Shown: positions 23,545 through 33,824 of the stretch, piece after piece
How positions within the stretch are numbered: position 1 is the first letter of the stretch
How the letters are laid out: every line of letters begins with the position of its first letter
Assembly: GCA_050486265.1 (NCBI GenBank)
Contig: JBJHCY010000005.1
Location: 1 to 64,000, forward strand
Direction of reading: 5' to 3'
From: SLFH01 sp050486265
Lineage (GTDB): Bacteria > Planctomycetota > Phycisphaerae > Phycisphaerales > UBA1924
DNA length: 64,000 nucleotides
The notes under the pieces: model-generated
The model's database searches: none
Seen by the model: only the letters and a program-made list of their open reading frames with translations
What the model was told of the DNA's origin: nothing
Program-made: the position numbers and the translations under genes

Positions 23545-25005
23545 ATGACGCTCCAACAAGTCTTGACGATCTGTTTTGCCGCCATGCTCTCGCTGGCCGC
23601 CCACGCCCAGACCCGACCGATCGCCGAGGATGCGCCCGTCGGCGTCCGCCTGTCTGGCGAGGAGCTCCGGATCGACGACATCGGGCTGGTGCTCGACCTG
23701 CCCGAGGGGATCCGGGCCGACGGGGTCGACGACCCGGCCATCGTCGCCCGCCTCACCCCCGAGCACTCACGCTTCCTGGTGAACATCAAGACCCCCCGCC
23801 TGCGTGGGGGGGGCGCCACCCCCGAGCACTTCATCGACCAGATCGTCGATGACCTGCGCCGGGCGCACGGCGTCGTGCGCTCCAGGCGCGACCGTGAGGG
23901 CCGCCTCGTCGAAGAGGTTGTCGAGACCCGCGTGACCGTTGAAGAGCGTGTCCGCAACCTCCGGGTCGGCGAGCGCACCGCCTCTCGGGTCTACCTCCGT
24001 GCGCCGCACCCCACCACCGACCGCCCGATCCTGATGGGCTACTCGGTCGTGCAAGCGACGCCCGCCCGATTCATTGTCTTCGAGCTGATCTCGACCGAAC
24101 ACGCCGAGCGCGAGTCGCGGACGGTGTACGAGACGCTGGTCGCCTCCGCCCGCTACGAGGACTCGATCGACGCGATGGCCGAACGCGGTCGGCTGGTGCA
24201 GCGCGGGCGCGAGGCGTTCGCGATGCTCCCCCCGAGCGCGTACGAGCGGGTGATCGAGATCAACCGCGACCGGTGGGAGCGCCTGTACGAGCCCTCCCGC
24301 AGCGGCTCGGACAGCGACGCCCGCGAACTGGGCTACCGACGCATCCGCGCGTCGATCGGTCCCCGCGGCGCGATCGACTCCTCCAAGACCCCCGACCGCT
24401 ACACCGAGGTCGAACGCGAGGAGGGCTACCTCGTCCGGATGAACATCCGCCTGCTCCAGCCCGACTCGGGCAACCTCATCGTCGATACCGAGGCGATTTT
24501 CTGGCTCGCCAAAGACTTCGGCGAGGAAGCGTGGAGCATCCGCATGGCCAACCGCCGGCGCGGCGAGCTGGCGGGCACCTACACCGAACTCGGCCTGCGC
24601 GAGGGAAGGCGGATGCAGATCATCATCGAGGGCATGGGCGAGACCTCGCGGAGCATCCACCCGCTGATCCGGGGAGAGGGGTACATCAGCCAGGTGCAGA
24701 CCTGGCTGCTCCCCCAACTCCTCTCCGAGGTCGGCATCGAGTCCGAATACGCCTTCTACGCCTACCGCTCCGCCGACGAACGCATCCGCCTCCGGCGCGA
24801 CACGGTCGAGAAGCCCCGCGACCGCCAGGGCGTCACCCGCATCGTCACCCAACTCGTCGAGACCCGCGACGACACGCAGGAGACGCTGCTGGACTCCGAA
24901 GGCCGCTTCATGCGCACGACGCTCTCGGACGGACGCGTCTGGGAAGACACCACCCTCGACAGGCTCGCCAGGCTCTGGCGCAGCAAGGGCCTCCCGATGA
25001 ACTGA
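23545..25005 (+). CDS. Secreted protein of unknown function
   Basis: The 486-residue product has a signal peptide (MTLQQVLTICFAAMLSLAAHA). The remainder is soluble, rich in charged residues and beta-prone; repeated alternations such as RRIRASIGPRGAIDSSKTPD and ADERIRLRRDTVEKP suggest beta-barrel-like or LolA-type folds, but I recognise no domain. ATG 23545 with GGGAGG about 11 bases upstream opens directly into the signal peptide. It is divergent from the S10 cluster and 42 bases before cdsA on the same strand. Confidence 0.75.
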   Translation: MTLQQVLTICFAAMLSLAAHAQTRPIAEDAPVGVRLSGEELRIDDIGLVLDLPEGIRADGVDDPAIVARLTPEHSRFLVNIKTPRLRGGGATPEHFIDQIVDDLRRAHGVVRSRRDREGRLVEEVVETRVTVEERVRNLRVGERTASRVYLRAPHPTTDRPILMGYSVVQATPARFIVFELISTEHAERESRTVYETLVASARYEDSIDAMAERGRLVQRGREAFAMLPPSAYERVIEINRDRWERLYEPSRSGSDSDARELGYRRIRASIGPRGAIDSSKTPDRYTEVEREEGYLVRMNIRLLQPDSGNLIVDTEAIFWLAKDFGEEAWSIRMANRRRGELAGTYTELGLREGRRMQIIIEGMGETSRSIHPLIRGEGYISQVQTWLLPQLLSEVGIESEYAFYAYRSADERIRLRRDTVEKPRDRQGVTRIVTQLVETRDDTQETLLDSEGRFMRTTLSDGRVWEDTTLDRLARLWRSKGLPMN

Positions 25006-25047
25006 CCGCGAGGCCTTCAACGCCGCCCACCCCCTACCCTCCCCGCC

Positions 25048-25947
25048 GTGCGCCAGCGAATCCTTCTTGGTCCCCTGCTGATCCTCGTGCTTGTCGGGCT
25101 CTTCTGGCTCGACGAGTTCCTGGCCGAAACGACGGCCCCGGCGTTCCTGCGCCCGCTCCTGTTCGGCCTGACCGAGTTCCCGCGCGGGTCGGTCCTGTTC
25201 CCCGCCGGCGTGCTGCTCGGGCTGATGGCCACGCGCGAGCTGGCGGCCATGCTCCGCGCCAACGGCCTCGGCGTCTCGACCCGGTTCATGTCGTTCTCGT
25301 GCGTGCTCGGGCTCGTCGCCTCGTGCCTCGTGCCGGCGTCGACCGATCCGATCCAGGCCGTAGCGATGGTCGCGACGGCCGCCGTCGTCGTCCTTGTCGG
25401 CGCGATGCTCGCCCACTCGCGGAACAAGACGGTCGAGGGCGTGCTTGCCGCGGCTTGCGGGGCGCTGCTCGCGTTTGTCTACCTCGGCCTGATGTTCGGC
25501 TTCTTCCTCGCGATCCGGCGCGAGTACAGCGCCTGGACCGTGCTCTGGATCCTGCTGGTCACCAAGTCGTGCGACATCGGGGCGTACTTCACCGGCAAGT
25601 CGATCGGCCGCCACAAGCTCATCGAATGGCTCAGCCCTGGCAAAACCTGGGAAGGGCTGGCGGGCGGCGTGGTCTTCGCGGCGATCGTCGGCGCTGTGGG
25701 CGCCCTGATCCTCTCGCGAGCCGTCGAGCCCTCGCTGCAGTGGCATCACGGCGTGTTCGCCGGCGTCCTCTTCGCCCTGACCGGCCAGTTCGGCGACCTG
25801 CTCGCGAGCCTCTTCAAACGCGACGCTGGGATCAAAGACGCCAGCAAAACCCTCCCGGGCTACGGCGGCATCCTCGACCTGATCGACTCCCCCCTGCTCG
25901 TCGGCCCCGTCGCGTTCTGGTGGCTCTACTTCACGATCGGGATGTGA
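25048..25947 (+). CDS. cdsA: Phosphatidate cytidylyltransferase (CDP-diglyceride synthase)
   Basis: The 299-residue enzyme makes CDP-diacylglycerol from CTP and phosphatidic acid for phospholipid synthesis. About eight membrane segments are visible. The C-terminal signature is present as SLFKRDAGIKD, then PGYGGILDLIDS; the usual form is PGHGGxxDRxD, so His is replaced by Tyr and Arg by Leu. The start is a GTG at 25048. It converges with uppS, 27 bases away; in many bacteria the two are co-directional neighbours. Confidence 0.92.
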   Translation: MRQRILLGPLLILVLVGLFWLDEFLAETTAPAFLRPLLFGLTEFPRGSVLFPAGVLLGLMATRELAAMLRANGLGVSTRFMSFSCVLGLVASCLVPASTDPIQAVAMVATAAVVVLVGAMLAHSRNKTVEGVLAAACGALLAFVYLGLMFGFFLAIRREYSAWTVLWILLVTKSCDIGAYFTGKSIGRHKLIEWLSPGKTWEGLAGGVVFAAIVGAVGALILSRAVEPSLQWHHGVFAGVLFALTGQFGDLLASLFKRDAGIKDASKTLPGYGGILDLIDSPLLVGPVAFWWLYFTIGM

Positions 25948-25974
25948 GCCCGCAGAGAACGAGGGCCCGCCCGC

Positions 25975-26835
25975 TCACGGCGTCTGCGGATCCAGCCCGC
26001 CAAAGCGCCGGCTGCGCGACGCGAACGACCGCACCGCCTTGTGCAGCTCCGCCTCGCCGAACTCCGGCCAGTAGACATCGGTGACATACAGCTCGGCGTA
26101 GCTCAGCTGCCAGAGCAGGAAGTTGCTCAGGCGCATCTCGCCGGCGGTGCGGATCATCAGGTCCGGCTCGGGCAGGTCCGGTGCGTAGAGGCAGCCGCCG
26201 AGCGTGGCTTCGTCGATCTGGTCGGGCGAAAGTTCGCCGGCAGCGACCCGTTCGGCGAGCTTTCTCGCCGCGTCGACGATCTCGGCGCGGCTGGAGTAAT
26301 TGATCGCCAGGCAGAGCGTCGGGCCGACGATGTCTTTGGTCGCGTGTTCGACCGCGTCGAGGGCCGCGAGCACGGCGTCGGGCAGGCCCTCCCGCCGCCC
26401 GATTACACGGAAGCGGATCTTCTCGCGGACAAGGGCTTCGAGCTCGCCCTCGCAATAGGTGACGCAGAGGTCCATCAGGGCCTGCACTTCGTCGGCGGGA
26501 CGCTTCCAGTTCTCGGCGCTGAACGAGTAGAGCGTGAGGGCCTCGACGCCGAGGCGTCCGGCCTCCTCGACCACCTTGCGGACCGAGAGCGCGCCGCCGC
26601 GGTGGCCGAAGATGCGTGGGAAGCCCTGCTCGCGGGCCCATCGCCCGTTGCCGTCCATGATGATGGCGATGTGGCGCGGGATCGCGCACGGGTGGACATC
26701 GGGCAGGCGCGAGAGCGGATCGGCCTTCGGGCAGAGGCGGCGCATCTGGGCGACCCGGGCGAGCGCGTCGGGGTCGCTCGCAAACGGGCTCGCTGGGGGG
26801 GCAGCGGCCCCGGACTTCTGGCTGATCTGCGTCAA
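25975..26835 (-). CDS. uppS: Isoprenyl (undecaprenyl) diphosphate synthase
   Basis: The 286-residue enzyme condenses isopentenyl diphosphate in cis to make the C55 lipid carrier for cell-wall synthesis. Seen: IAIIMDGNGRWAREQGFPR with the catalytic Asp, then GGALSVRKVVEEAGRLGVEA, YSFSAENWKRP, and near the end EPDLMIRTAGEMRLSNFLLW with YAELYVTDVYWPEF. The chosen start is TTG at 26835, five bases after AGGAGG. Further upstream the frame is open but runs into repeat sequence. This gives an N-terminal extension of about 50 residues beyond the typical start. Confidence 0.94.
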   Translation of the reverse strand: MTQISQKSGAAAPPASPFASDPDALARVAQMRRLCPKADPLSRLPDVHPCAIPRHIAIIMDGNGRWAREQGFPRIFGHRGGALSVRKVVEEAGRLGVEALTLYSFSAENWKRPADEVQALMDLCVTYCEGELEALVREKIRFRVIGRREGLPDAVLAALDAVEHATKDIVGPTLCLAINYSSRAEIVDAARKLAERVAAGELSPDQIDEATLGGCLYAPDLPEPDLMIRTAGEMRLSNFLLWQLSYAELYVTDVYWPEFGEAELHKAVRSFASRSRRFGGLDPQTP

Positions 26836-26840
26836 CGGCT

Positions 26841-26846
26841 CCTCCT
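26841..26846 (-). promoter_or_regulatory. Ribosome binding site that supports the uppS TTG start
   Basis: A perfect AGGAGG on the minus strand, five bases before TTG 26835. No comparably good site precedes the in-frame ATG at 26877. Confidence 0.65.
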
Positions 26847-26930
26847 CGGCTCGCCCATGGCCTCTATCTCGTTCCATCGGCGAGCCCGCCCGATCGGCAT
26901 GGTCTTTTCCCGAACCTCTTGCACCTGTGG

Positions 26931-27048
26931 CACTGGCGGCTCGCCCGCCAGTGTCTCTGACTCCTGTGGCACTGGCGGCTTGTCCGCCAGTGTTTTCTGT
27001 CACAGACCCGAATCCCTCGGACGGACACTGGCGGTCAAGCCGCCAGTG
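26931..27048. repeat. Three CACTGGCGG hairpin repeats
   Basis: Three copies of CACTGGCGG-N5-CCGCCAGTG stand at 26931-26953, 26970-26992 and 27026-27048. Arms are identical, nine base pairs each; loops are CTCGC, CTTGT and TCAAG. The first two are also preceded by TGTGG and lie about 39 bases apart. They fill most of the uppS-purA gap. This looks like a REP-type palindromic unit cluster. Confidence 0.85.
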
Positions 27049-27064
27049 CCGCATGTCTTCTGCC

Positions 27065-28411
<1,347 letters not shown>

Positions 28412-28842
28412 CCGGATCCTCTGGGGTTTGGGCGTCGCTTTCAGGAAACAGCCCGAAGGCTAGCCGTTCGGGGCGCGGGTGTCAGACCTCCACAGCCGAT
28501 AACACCCGCGGCGTGCAGGCTTTGCCGCAGACTCGGTTTGTGACGGGATCGGCGGGTCCGGCCGGCCGCCGCGGACTCAGGAGCGTGCGTTCTGGGGCCG
28601 ATGCCGGATCGTCGCGAAGATCCAGCAGCCCGCGGAGATCGGCATGGCCTCACAGAACAGTGTCCAGTTGATGTGCCCGAATCTCGGGTGCCGCCGGATC
28701 TTGGCGGTGCCTGTCTCCGCCCGTGGGCGTGCGGTCCGCTGCCGGCACTGCCGAACGATGATCCGGGTGCCCGGCGAGCAGGTGCGACCGGCCGCTTCCA
28801 AGGGCGACAAAGGCCGCTGAGGCCCCGACCACACACGACAGT
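28412..28842. other. Gap between purA and ruvB with no supported gene
   Basis: 431 bases between co-directional genes. Short frames exist on the minus strand, the best being 28577-28834 (85 codons), but none shows a ribosome binding site, a known motif or composition like its neighbours. I see no hairpin repeat like those elsewhere in the window. It presumably holds the purA promoter, which I could not place. Confidence 0.4.
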
Positions 28843-29895
28843 TCAGAACAGGCCGCCCTCGTCTTCTGTTTCCTGACGCTGTTGGACCTTGACACCGACA
28901 TGCTCTGCCCCGCGTTGGGTCAGCATGCGCCCGCGCCGTGTCCGGGCGAGGAAGCCGATCTGCAGCAGGTAGGGCTCGAGCACATCTTCGAGGGTTCCGG
29001 CGTCCTGGTTCATGGTCGCCGCGACGGTTTCGAGCCCGACCGGCCCGCCCTTATAGACCTCGCCGATCACGCGGAGGTACGCGCGGTCGAGTTCGTCGAG
29101 GCCGAGGGCGTCGACGCCTTCGAGACGGAGCGAGTCTTCAACGATCGCCGGCGAAAGCTCACCGCCGGCGCGCACATCGGCGAAGTCTCGCACGCGGCGG
29201 AGCAGGCGGTTGGCGATGCGGGGGGTCCCGCGTGAGCGGTCGGCGATGCGTTCCAGGGCCGCGTGCAGCCCTGCGCCCCCGCCTGCTGACATGCCCAAGA
29301 GCCCCGCGCTACGCGTGAGGATCTGGAGCAGCTCGCCCCGGTCGTAGTAGCGCAGGTGGTGCGTCAGCCCGAAGCGCGAACGCAGCGGCCCGGACAGCAG
29401 CCCCGCGCGCGTCGTCGCGGCGATCAGCGTGAACGGCTTGCACTTGATCTGCACCGTCCGGGCGTGCAGCCCGCTGTCGACGGTCACATCGATCCGGAAG
29501 TCCTCCATCGCGGGGTAGATGAACTCCTCGACCGCGATCGGCAGGCGGTGGACCTCGTCGATGAAGAGGACATCGCCCGCTTCGAGCCTCGTCAGGGCGG
29601 CGACGAGATCCGTCCCGCGTGCGAGGGCGGGGCCGCTGGTGACGATGAGCCTGCCGCCCATCTCGTGGGCGATGACATGCGCGAGGGTCGTCTTGCCCAG
29701 GCCCGGCGGCCCGTGCAGGAGGATGTGCTCGACGGGCTCGTTTCGCCGCTGGCAGGCCTCGATGGCGATGCGGAGGCGCTCCATGAGCTCGGGCTGGCCG
29801 ACATACTCCCCGATCGAGGCGGGTCGGAGCGAGAGCAGTTGCCGCTCCTCCTCCTCGCCGACCGCCGCCGCGGAAATGATGCGCTCCGTCGCCAT
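28843..29895 (-). CDS. ruvB: Holliday junction branch migration ATPase RuvB
   Basis: The 350-residue AAA+ motor drives branch migration with RuvA. Seen: LRPASIGEYVGQPELMERL, Walker A LLHGPPGLGKTTLAHVIA, Walker B DVLFIDEVHRLP, the sensor region TLIAATTRAGLLSGPLRSRFG and the C-terminal winged helix with TMNQDAGTLEDVLEPYLLQ. ATG 29895 has no clear ribosome binding site, but codons before it have no similarity to the family. ruvA and ruvC are not next to it. Confidence 0.97.
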   Translation of the reverse strand: MATERIISAAAVGEEEERQLLSLRPASIGEYVGQPELMERLRIAIEACQRRNEPVEHILLHGPPGLGKTTLAHVIAHEMGGRLIVTSGPALARGTDLVAALTRLEAGDVLFIDEVHRLPIAVEEFIYPAMEDFRIDVTVDSGLHARTVQIKCKPFTLIAATTRAGLLSGPLRSRFGLTHHLRYYDRGELLQILTRSAGLLGMSAGGGAGLHAALERIADRSRGTPRIANRLLRRVRDFADVRAGGELSPAIVEDSLRLEGVDALGLDELDRAYLRVIGEVYKGGPVGLETVAATMNQDAGTLEDVLEPYLLQIGFLARTRRGRMLTQRGAEHVGVKVQQRQETEDEGGLF

Positions 29896-29917
29896 TGGAC
29901 AGAGGATACGGGGGGAA

Positions 29918-30012
29918 GGGGCGCTGGGCGCAGGGTGCTGGGCGCGGGGGGCGAACTGTCGAGCGACCCACCGGCCGACAACCCTGCGCCCCGCGCCCGG
30001 CTCCCAGCGCCC
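29918..30012. repeat. GC-rich inverted-repeat element, copy 1 (no core)
   Basis: Left arm GGGGCGCTGGGCGCAGGGTG (from 29918) and right arm ending GCTCCCAGCGCCC (to 30012) are complementary, as in the other copies. The two core hairpins found in the copies at 31.3, 33.8 and 42.6 kb are missing here. It fills the gap between the divergent ruvB and M16 peptidase genes. Confidence 0.7.
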
Positions 30013-30030
30013 ATCCCCTACCATGCCCCC

Positions 30031-31257
30031 ATGCCAGTCGAGTTCCAGCACCGTGTTCTGCCGTCCGGGATCACCGTTGTCGCCGAGACGGATCCGCAGG
30101 CCGAATCCGCCGCGGCGGGCTTTTTCGTCAAGACCGGCGGTCGCGACGAGCCCGACGAGATCGAGGGCGTCAGCCATTTCCTCGAGCACATGATGTTCAA
30201 GGGCACCGAGGAGCTCTCGGCCGAGGCCATCAACCGGGGCTTCGACGAGATCGGCGCCCGCAACAACGCCTACACCAGCCACGAGATCACCTGCTTCTAC
30301 GCCCATGTCCTGCCCGAGGCGATGGAGCGGAACATCGAGCTCCTGGCGAAGATGATGCGCCCCGCCCTCCGCCAGACCGACTTCGACACGGAAAAGCAGG
30401 TCATCCTCGAAGAGATCGCGATGTACAAGGACGATCCCTTCTGGGTCGTCTACGAGGAGACGATGCGCCGCCACTTCGCCGGCCACCCGATGGGCCACCG
30501 CGTGCTCGGCTCGGTCGAGAGCATCACCGCCCTGACGCGCGACCAGATGCTCGGGTACTTCGCCGACCGCTACTCGGCCGACAACACGGTCGTCTCGCTG
30601 GCCGGACGCCTCGACTTCGACGCCGCGTGCGATCAGATCGAGTCGCTGTGCGCCCGGTGGCAGCGGACGAAGCCCACGCGCGACAACAGCCGCCCGCCCG
30701 TCGCCCGCGAGTCGTTCGTACAGCAGTCCGACCGCGTGAACCGCACGCACCTGCTCGCGTTCGCCGACGGGCCGGCGATGGACGACGACCGGCGCTACGC
30801 CGCGGCGTTGCTCGGGCAGATCCTCGGCGGGCCCGACAACAGCCGCCTGCACTGGGCGCTGGTCGAAACGGGGATCGCCGAGCAGGCGGTCGCCGGCGCC
30901 GACCCCCACGACGGGTGCGGGTCGTACTACTTCTACGCGACGGGCGCGCCCGAGCGCGCCGACGAGATCTGGTCGACCATGCAGCGCGAGATCGCCGGGC
31001 TCAACGACTCGCTCGACGAGGACGACCTCGCCCGCCTCCGCGCCCGCTTCGCCACGACCGTCACCATCGGCGGCGAGCGCCCGGCCGACCGCATGCAGCG
31101 CCTCGGGCGGATGTGGGCCTATCTCGGCGAGTACCTGCCGCTTGAAGAAGAGCTCGAACGGATTAACCGCGTCACGCTCGAAGATCTGCGCGCGACGCTC
31201 GACGCGTTCCCGCTGGACAGGTGCACCTTGGGGAGGCTCGAACCGGCCGGGGCGTAG
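30031..31257 (+). CDS. Zinc peptidase of family M16
   Basis: The 408-residue product belongs to the pitrilysin/processing-peptidase family. The inverted zinc motif HFLEH is at residues 49-53, with the third ligand in EKQVILEEIAMYKDDP near residue 129. The second, inactive half has AGADPHDGCGSYYFYATG. The M16B type, as here, usually acts as a two-chain or dimeric enzyme; no partner gene is adjacent. There is no signal peptide, so it is probably cytoplasmic. ATG 30031 is used; no ribosome binding site is seen. Confidence 0.93.
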   Translation: MPVEFQHRVLPSGITVVAETDPQAESAAAGFFVKTGGRDEPDEIEGVSHFLEHMMFKGTEELSAEAINRGFDEIGARNNAYTSHEITCFYAHVLPEAMERNIELLAKMMRPALRQTDFDTEKQVILEEIAMYKDDPFWVVYEETMRRHFAGHPMGHRVLGSVESITALTRDQMLGYFADRYSADNTVVSLAGRLDFDAACDQIESLCARWQRTKPTRDNSRPPVARESFVQQSDRVNRTHLLAFADGPAMDDDRRYAAALLGQILGGPDNSRLHWALVETGIAEQAVAGADPHDGCGSYYFYATGAPERADEIWSTMQREIAGLNDSLDEDDLARLRARFATTVTIGGERPADRMQRLGRMWAYLGEYLPLEEELERINRVTLEDLRATLDAFPLDRCTLGRLEPAGA

Positions 31258-31320
31258 CGCCGAGGCGATCGAACATTCAGACAGCTGGATGAGTCGCCTG
31301 CCGCTGAGATTCTGGGATCT

Positions 31321-31462
31321 GGGGCGCTGGGTGTGGGGCGCGGGGCGCTGTGGCAGGAACCGGCCTTCGGCCGCGGCTTGTCTTTACCTTCGGGCGCCCT
31401 GAACCCAGCCTCGGCCGCAGGCCGAAGCCGCCCCTGCGCCCAGCTCCCAGAGCCCCGCGCCC
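31321..31462. repeat. GC-rich inverted-repeat element, copy 2
   Basis: Left arm GGGGCGCTGGGTGTGGGGCG... from 31321 and right arm GCGCCCAGCTCCCAGAGCCC... to 31462 enclose two core hairpins: CGGCC-TTC-GGCCG (31361-31373) and CGGCC-GCA-GGCCG (31412-31424). The segment CCTGAACCCAGCCTCGGCCG is nearly identical in copies 4 and 5. It lies between the converging M16 peptidase and smpB genes. Confidence 0.85.
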
Positions 31463-31548
31463 GCTCTTCGCATCCCTGCCGAGGCTTCCGAAACGAGGAA
31501 GATGCGGATAGTTCTGCCGGCTCATGCGATCGCCCCCTTCGTATCGCA

Positions 31549-32043
31549 TCAGCGGCCCAGCCGCCCCCTGGCCAACGCGCGTTCGATGTCGCGCCTCGCC
31601 TCACGCTCGCCGATGGCGCGGCGCTTGTCGGCCTGGCCCCGCCCCACGCCGACGCCGATCTTGAGCTTAATGCGTCCGTCGGCGTTGAAGAACATCTTCA
31701 GCGGGACGATGGTCGCGCCCTTCTGCTCGACGGCGCGCGCGAACTTCTCGATCTCGCGGTTGTGCGCCAAGAGGATCCGGTCGTGCACCGGCGTGTGGTT
31801 CGCCGGGCCGGCGGGCTGGTACTCGGCGATGTTCACCCCGACCAGGACCAGCCTCGGGGCGCGCATGTTCACACGCACATACCCCTCTTGCAGCGAGACC
31901 TTCCCGTCGCGGACGCTCTTGACCTCCGAGCCGGTCAGCACGATGCCGACCTCGAGCGTCTCGCCGATCTCGTAGTCGTAGCGTGCGCGACGGTTCTCGA
32001 TCGTCGGCGTGCCGCTGCCCTGCTTTTTCTTCTTCCTGGCCAT
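31549..32043 (-). CDS. smpB: SsrA-binding protein SmpB
   Basis: The 164-residue protein brings tmRNA to stalled ribosomes. Seen: ENRRARYDYEIGETLEVGIV, LTGSEVKSVRDGKVSLQEGY, HTPVHDRILLAHNREIEKF and the basic tail GRGQADKRRAIGEREARRDI. The start ATG 32043 gives MARKKKKQGSG. The ssrA gene was not recognised in the window. Confidence 0.97.
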   Translation of the reverse strand: MARKKKKQGSGTPTIENRRARYDYEIGETLEVGIVLTGSEVKSVRDGKVSLQEGYVRVNMRAPRLVLVGVNIAEYQPAGPANHTPVHDRILLAHNREIEKFARAVEQKGATIVPLKMFFNADGRIKLKIGVGVGRGQADKRRAIGEREARRDIERALARGRLGR

Positions 32044-32071
32044 GGTGAGAGCCGTGAGTCTAGGGAGCAAG

Positions 32072-32110
32072 CCGCGGCCGAAGGCCGCTTCCACCCCCGC
32101 GCCCCGCCCT
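32072..32110 (-). repeat. GC-rich inverted-repeat element, copy 3 (half element)
   Basis: Read on the minus strand this is GGCGGGGCGCGGGGGTGGAA followed by the GCGGCC-TTC-GGCCGC hairpin and GGCTTG. It matches the left half of copies 2 and 5; the right half is missing. It lies between smpB and the sensor kinase stop. Confidence 0.65.
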
Positions 32111-33765
32111 CACCCAAGCACCCGTCCGCCGTTGACCGGTCGGCCCGAAGCGAGCGAGGCCCGGAAGGCCTTCTCCAGCTTCGTCTCGCGGACGCGGGTC
32201 TGGTCGGGCCGGATCGGGACGATCAGGCTGAACATCGAGCCCTGCCCGACCGCCGAATCGACCTGGATCTCGCCCTGCAGGATCGTCGCCAGTTCCCGCG
32301 CGATCGCCAGGCCGAGGCCGGTGCCGCGATGCTCGCGCGTGTGTCCCGTCTCGATCTGGTGGAACTTCTCGAAGATCCTCGCCTGCTCCTCGGGCGGGAT
32401 GCCCGGGCCCGTGTCGATGACCGAGATCCGCACCGCGTCGGCGTCGCCGGCGCTGGCGGCGATCAACCGCTCGGCGCGTACCGTGATCCGCCCCGGACGA
32501 CCGGTCCGCTCGGCCGGCTCGATGAACTTCACCGCGTTGCTCAGGAAGTTGAAGATGATCTGCTGGAACCGCTTGTGGTCGGTGCGGATCACCGGCAGCT
32601 CCCGCGGCACATCCACGATCACCTCGATCCCCTTGCGCGAGGCCTGCGGATGGATCAGGGCCGCCAGCGTCTCGCACGCCTCGCGCAAGACCAGCGGCTC
32701 GAAACGCAGCTCGACCCGCCCCGCCTCGATCTTGGCCATCTCCAGCAGGCTCTCGATCATCTCCAGCAGTCCCCGGCCCGCGTCAACAATGTTGGACAGG
32801 TAACGCAGACGCTTGGCGGTGTGCGCGTTGTCGGGGTTCTCCTTGGCCTCCTGGCTCGCGATCTCCTGCAGCAGCTCGGCGAAGCCGATGATCGAGTTCA
32901 GCGGCGTGCGCAGCTCGTGGCTGACATTGGCGAGAAAGTCCGCCTTCAGGCGGTTCGCCTCGTACAGCACGCTGTTGGCTTGGGCCAGCTCGTTGAGCTT
33001 GAGGTCGAGGGCGCGATTGACCGACCGCTGCTGGTCGTGGGCGGTCTGGAGCTCGCTGAGCATCCCGTTGAACGCCTCGGCGAGTTCCTGGTACTCGTCG
33101 CCGGTGCGGATGTCCGAACGCGTGCCGAGGTCGCCCTCTTTCACCTTCTCGGCGGTTTCGCGGAGTTGGCGGACCGGACCGAGCACGAGCTTGTGGGTGA
33201 TGAGATAGAACACCACGATCGCCGGGGCGAGGACCACCAGCCCGGCGCTCAGCTGATACACCGTGTTGACCACCAGCGCCGTCGCCGTGTCGTCGGAACG
33301 CTGCTCGATCACCAGGAGGCCCGCGAGGCGCTGCCCGCTCTCGGTCGGGCCGACGGCCCGGTAATAGCTGTACACCCGAACGATGCCGTCCCAGCTCGAC
33401 CACATCCGCTCGCGACGGGTCGGGTCGTCTTCGAAGTAGACAAGGGCTCGGGCGTGCAGCGGGTCGTCCTCGGCGGCCGCCTCGGCCTCCTCGACGGTCA
33501 AGCGGCGCACGCGGATGCCCCCGTGCTCGACGGCGCCCCGCTCGTCGAGGCTGCGGGGGAGGCCCTGCTCGACCGCCCGGGCGTCGAGCCGCTGCCAGGT
33601 GTCCATCTTCTGGCGGAGCAGCTCGCGCTGGCGGTCCTCGACCAGGGCGTTCATCCGAAGCCACGGGGGCGCCAGGGCGGCCAGCACGATCAGCACCACC
33701 GCCCCGCCGAAGAGCAGGAGGCACTTGTTGGCCAGCGAGAGTTTGCGGGGCAGACGCAGACGCAT
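32110..33765 (-). CDS. Membrane sensor histidine kinase
   Basis: The 551-residue protein has two membrane helices (about 13-33 and 170-190) around an extracytoplasmic domain of about 135 residues. A HAMP linker (about 190-245) and a coiled coil follow. The HisKA domain has the phosphorylated His283 in FLANVSHELRTPLNSIIGF. The ATPase domain shows NFLSNAVKF, DTGPGIP and GTGLGLAI. No response regulator gene is adjacent, so its partner and signal are unknown. ATG 33765 has no clear ribosome binding site. Confidence 0.93.
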   Translation of the reverse strand: MRLRLPRKLSLANKCLLLFGGAVVLIVLAALAPPWLRMNALVEDRQRELLRQKMDTWQRLDARAVEQGLPRSLDERGAVEHGGIRVRRLTVEEAEAAAEDDPLHARALVYFEDDPTRRERMWSSWDGIVRVYSYYRAVGPTESGQRLAGLLVIEQRSDDTATALVVNTVYQLSAGLVVLAPAIVVFYLITHKLVLGPVRQLRETAEKVKEGDLGTRSDIRTGDEYQELAEAFNGMLSELQTAHDQQRSVNRALDLKLNELAQANSVLYEANRLKADFLANVSHELRTPLNSIIGFAELLQEIASQEAKENPDNAHTAKRLRYLSNIVDAGRGLLEMIESLLEMAKIEAGRVELRFEPLVLREACETLAALIHPQASRKGIEVIVDVPRELPVIRTDHKRFQQIIFNFLSNAVKFIEPAERTGRPGRITVRAERLIAASAGDADAVRISVIDTGPGIPPEEQARIFEKFHQIETGHTREHRGTGLGLAIARELATILQGEIQVDSAVGQGSMFSLIVPIRPDQTRVRETKLEKAFRASLASGRPVNGGRVLG

Positions 33766-33824
33766 CGCGCGAGTGTATCCGGACGCGGGCCGCCTCCGGC
33801 GAGGGCTCGGCTTCGCCTTCGCCC

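Noticed and set aside
23767..25749. 660-codon minus-strand frame opposite the secreted protein and cdsA
   Set aside because: It is antisense to two well-supported genes and is a typical byproduct of GC-rich codon use.
26931..27048. Possible small CRISPR array
   Set aside because: The repeats are palindromic units with variable loops, unequal spacing and only three copies; there are no cas genes.
28577..28834. 85-codon frame on the minus strand between purA and ruvB
   Set aside because: No ribosome binding site, no known motif and overlapping frames of similar quality; listed only as part of the gap.
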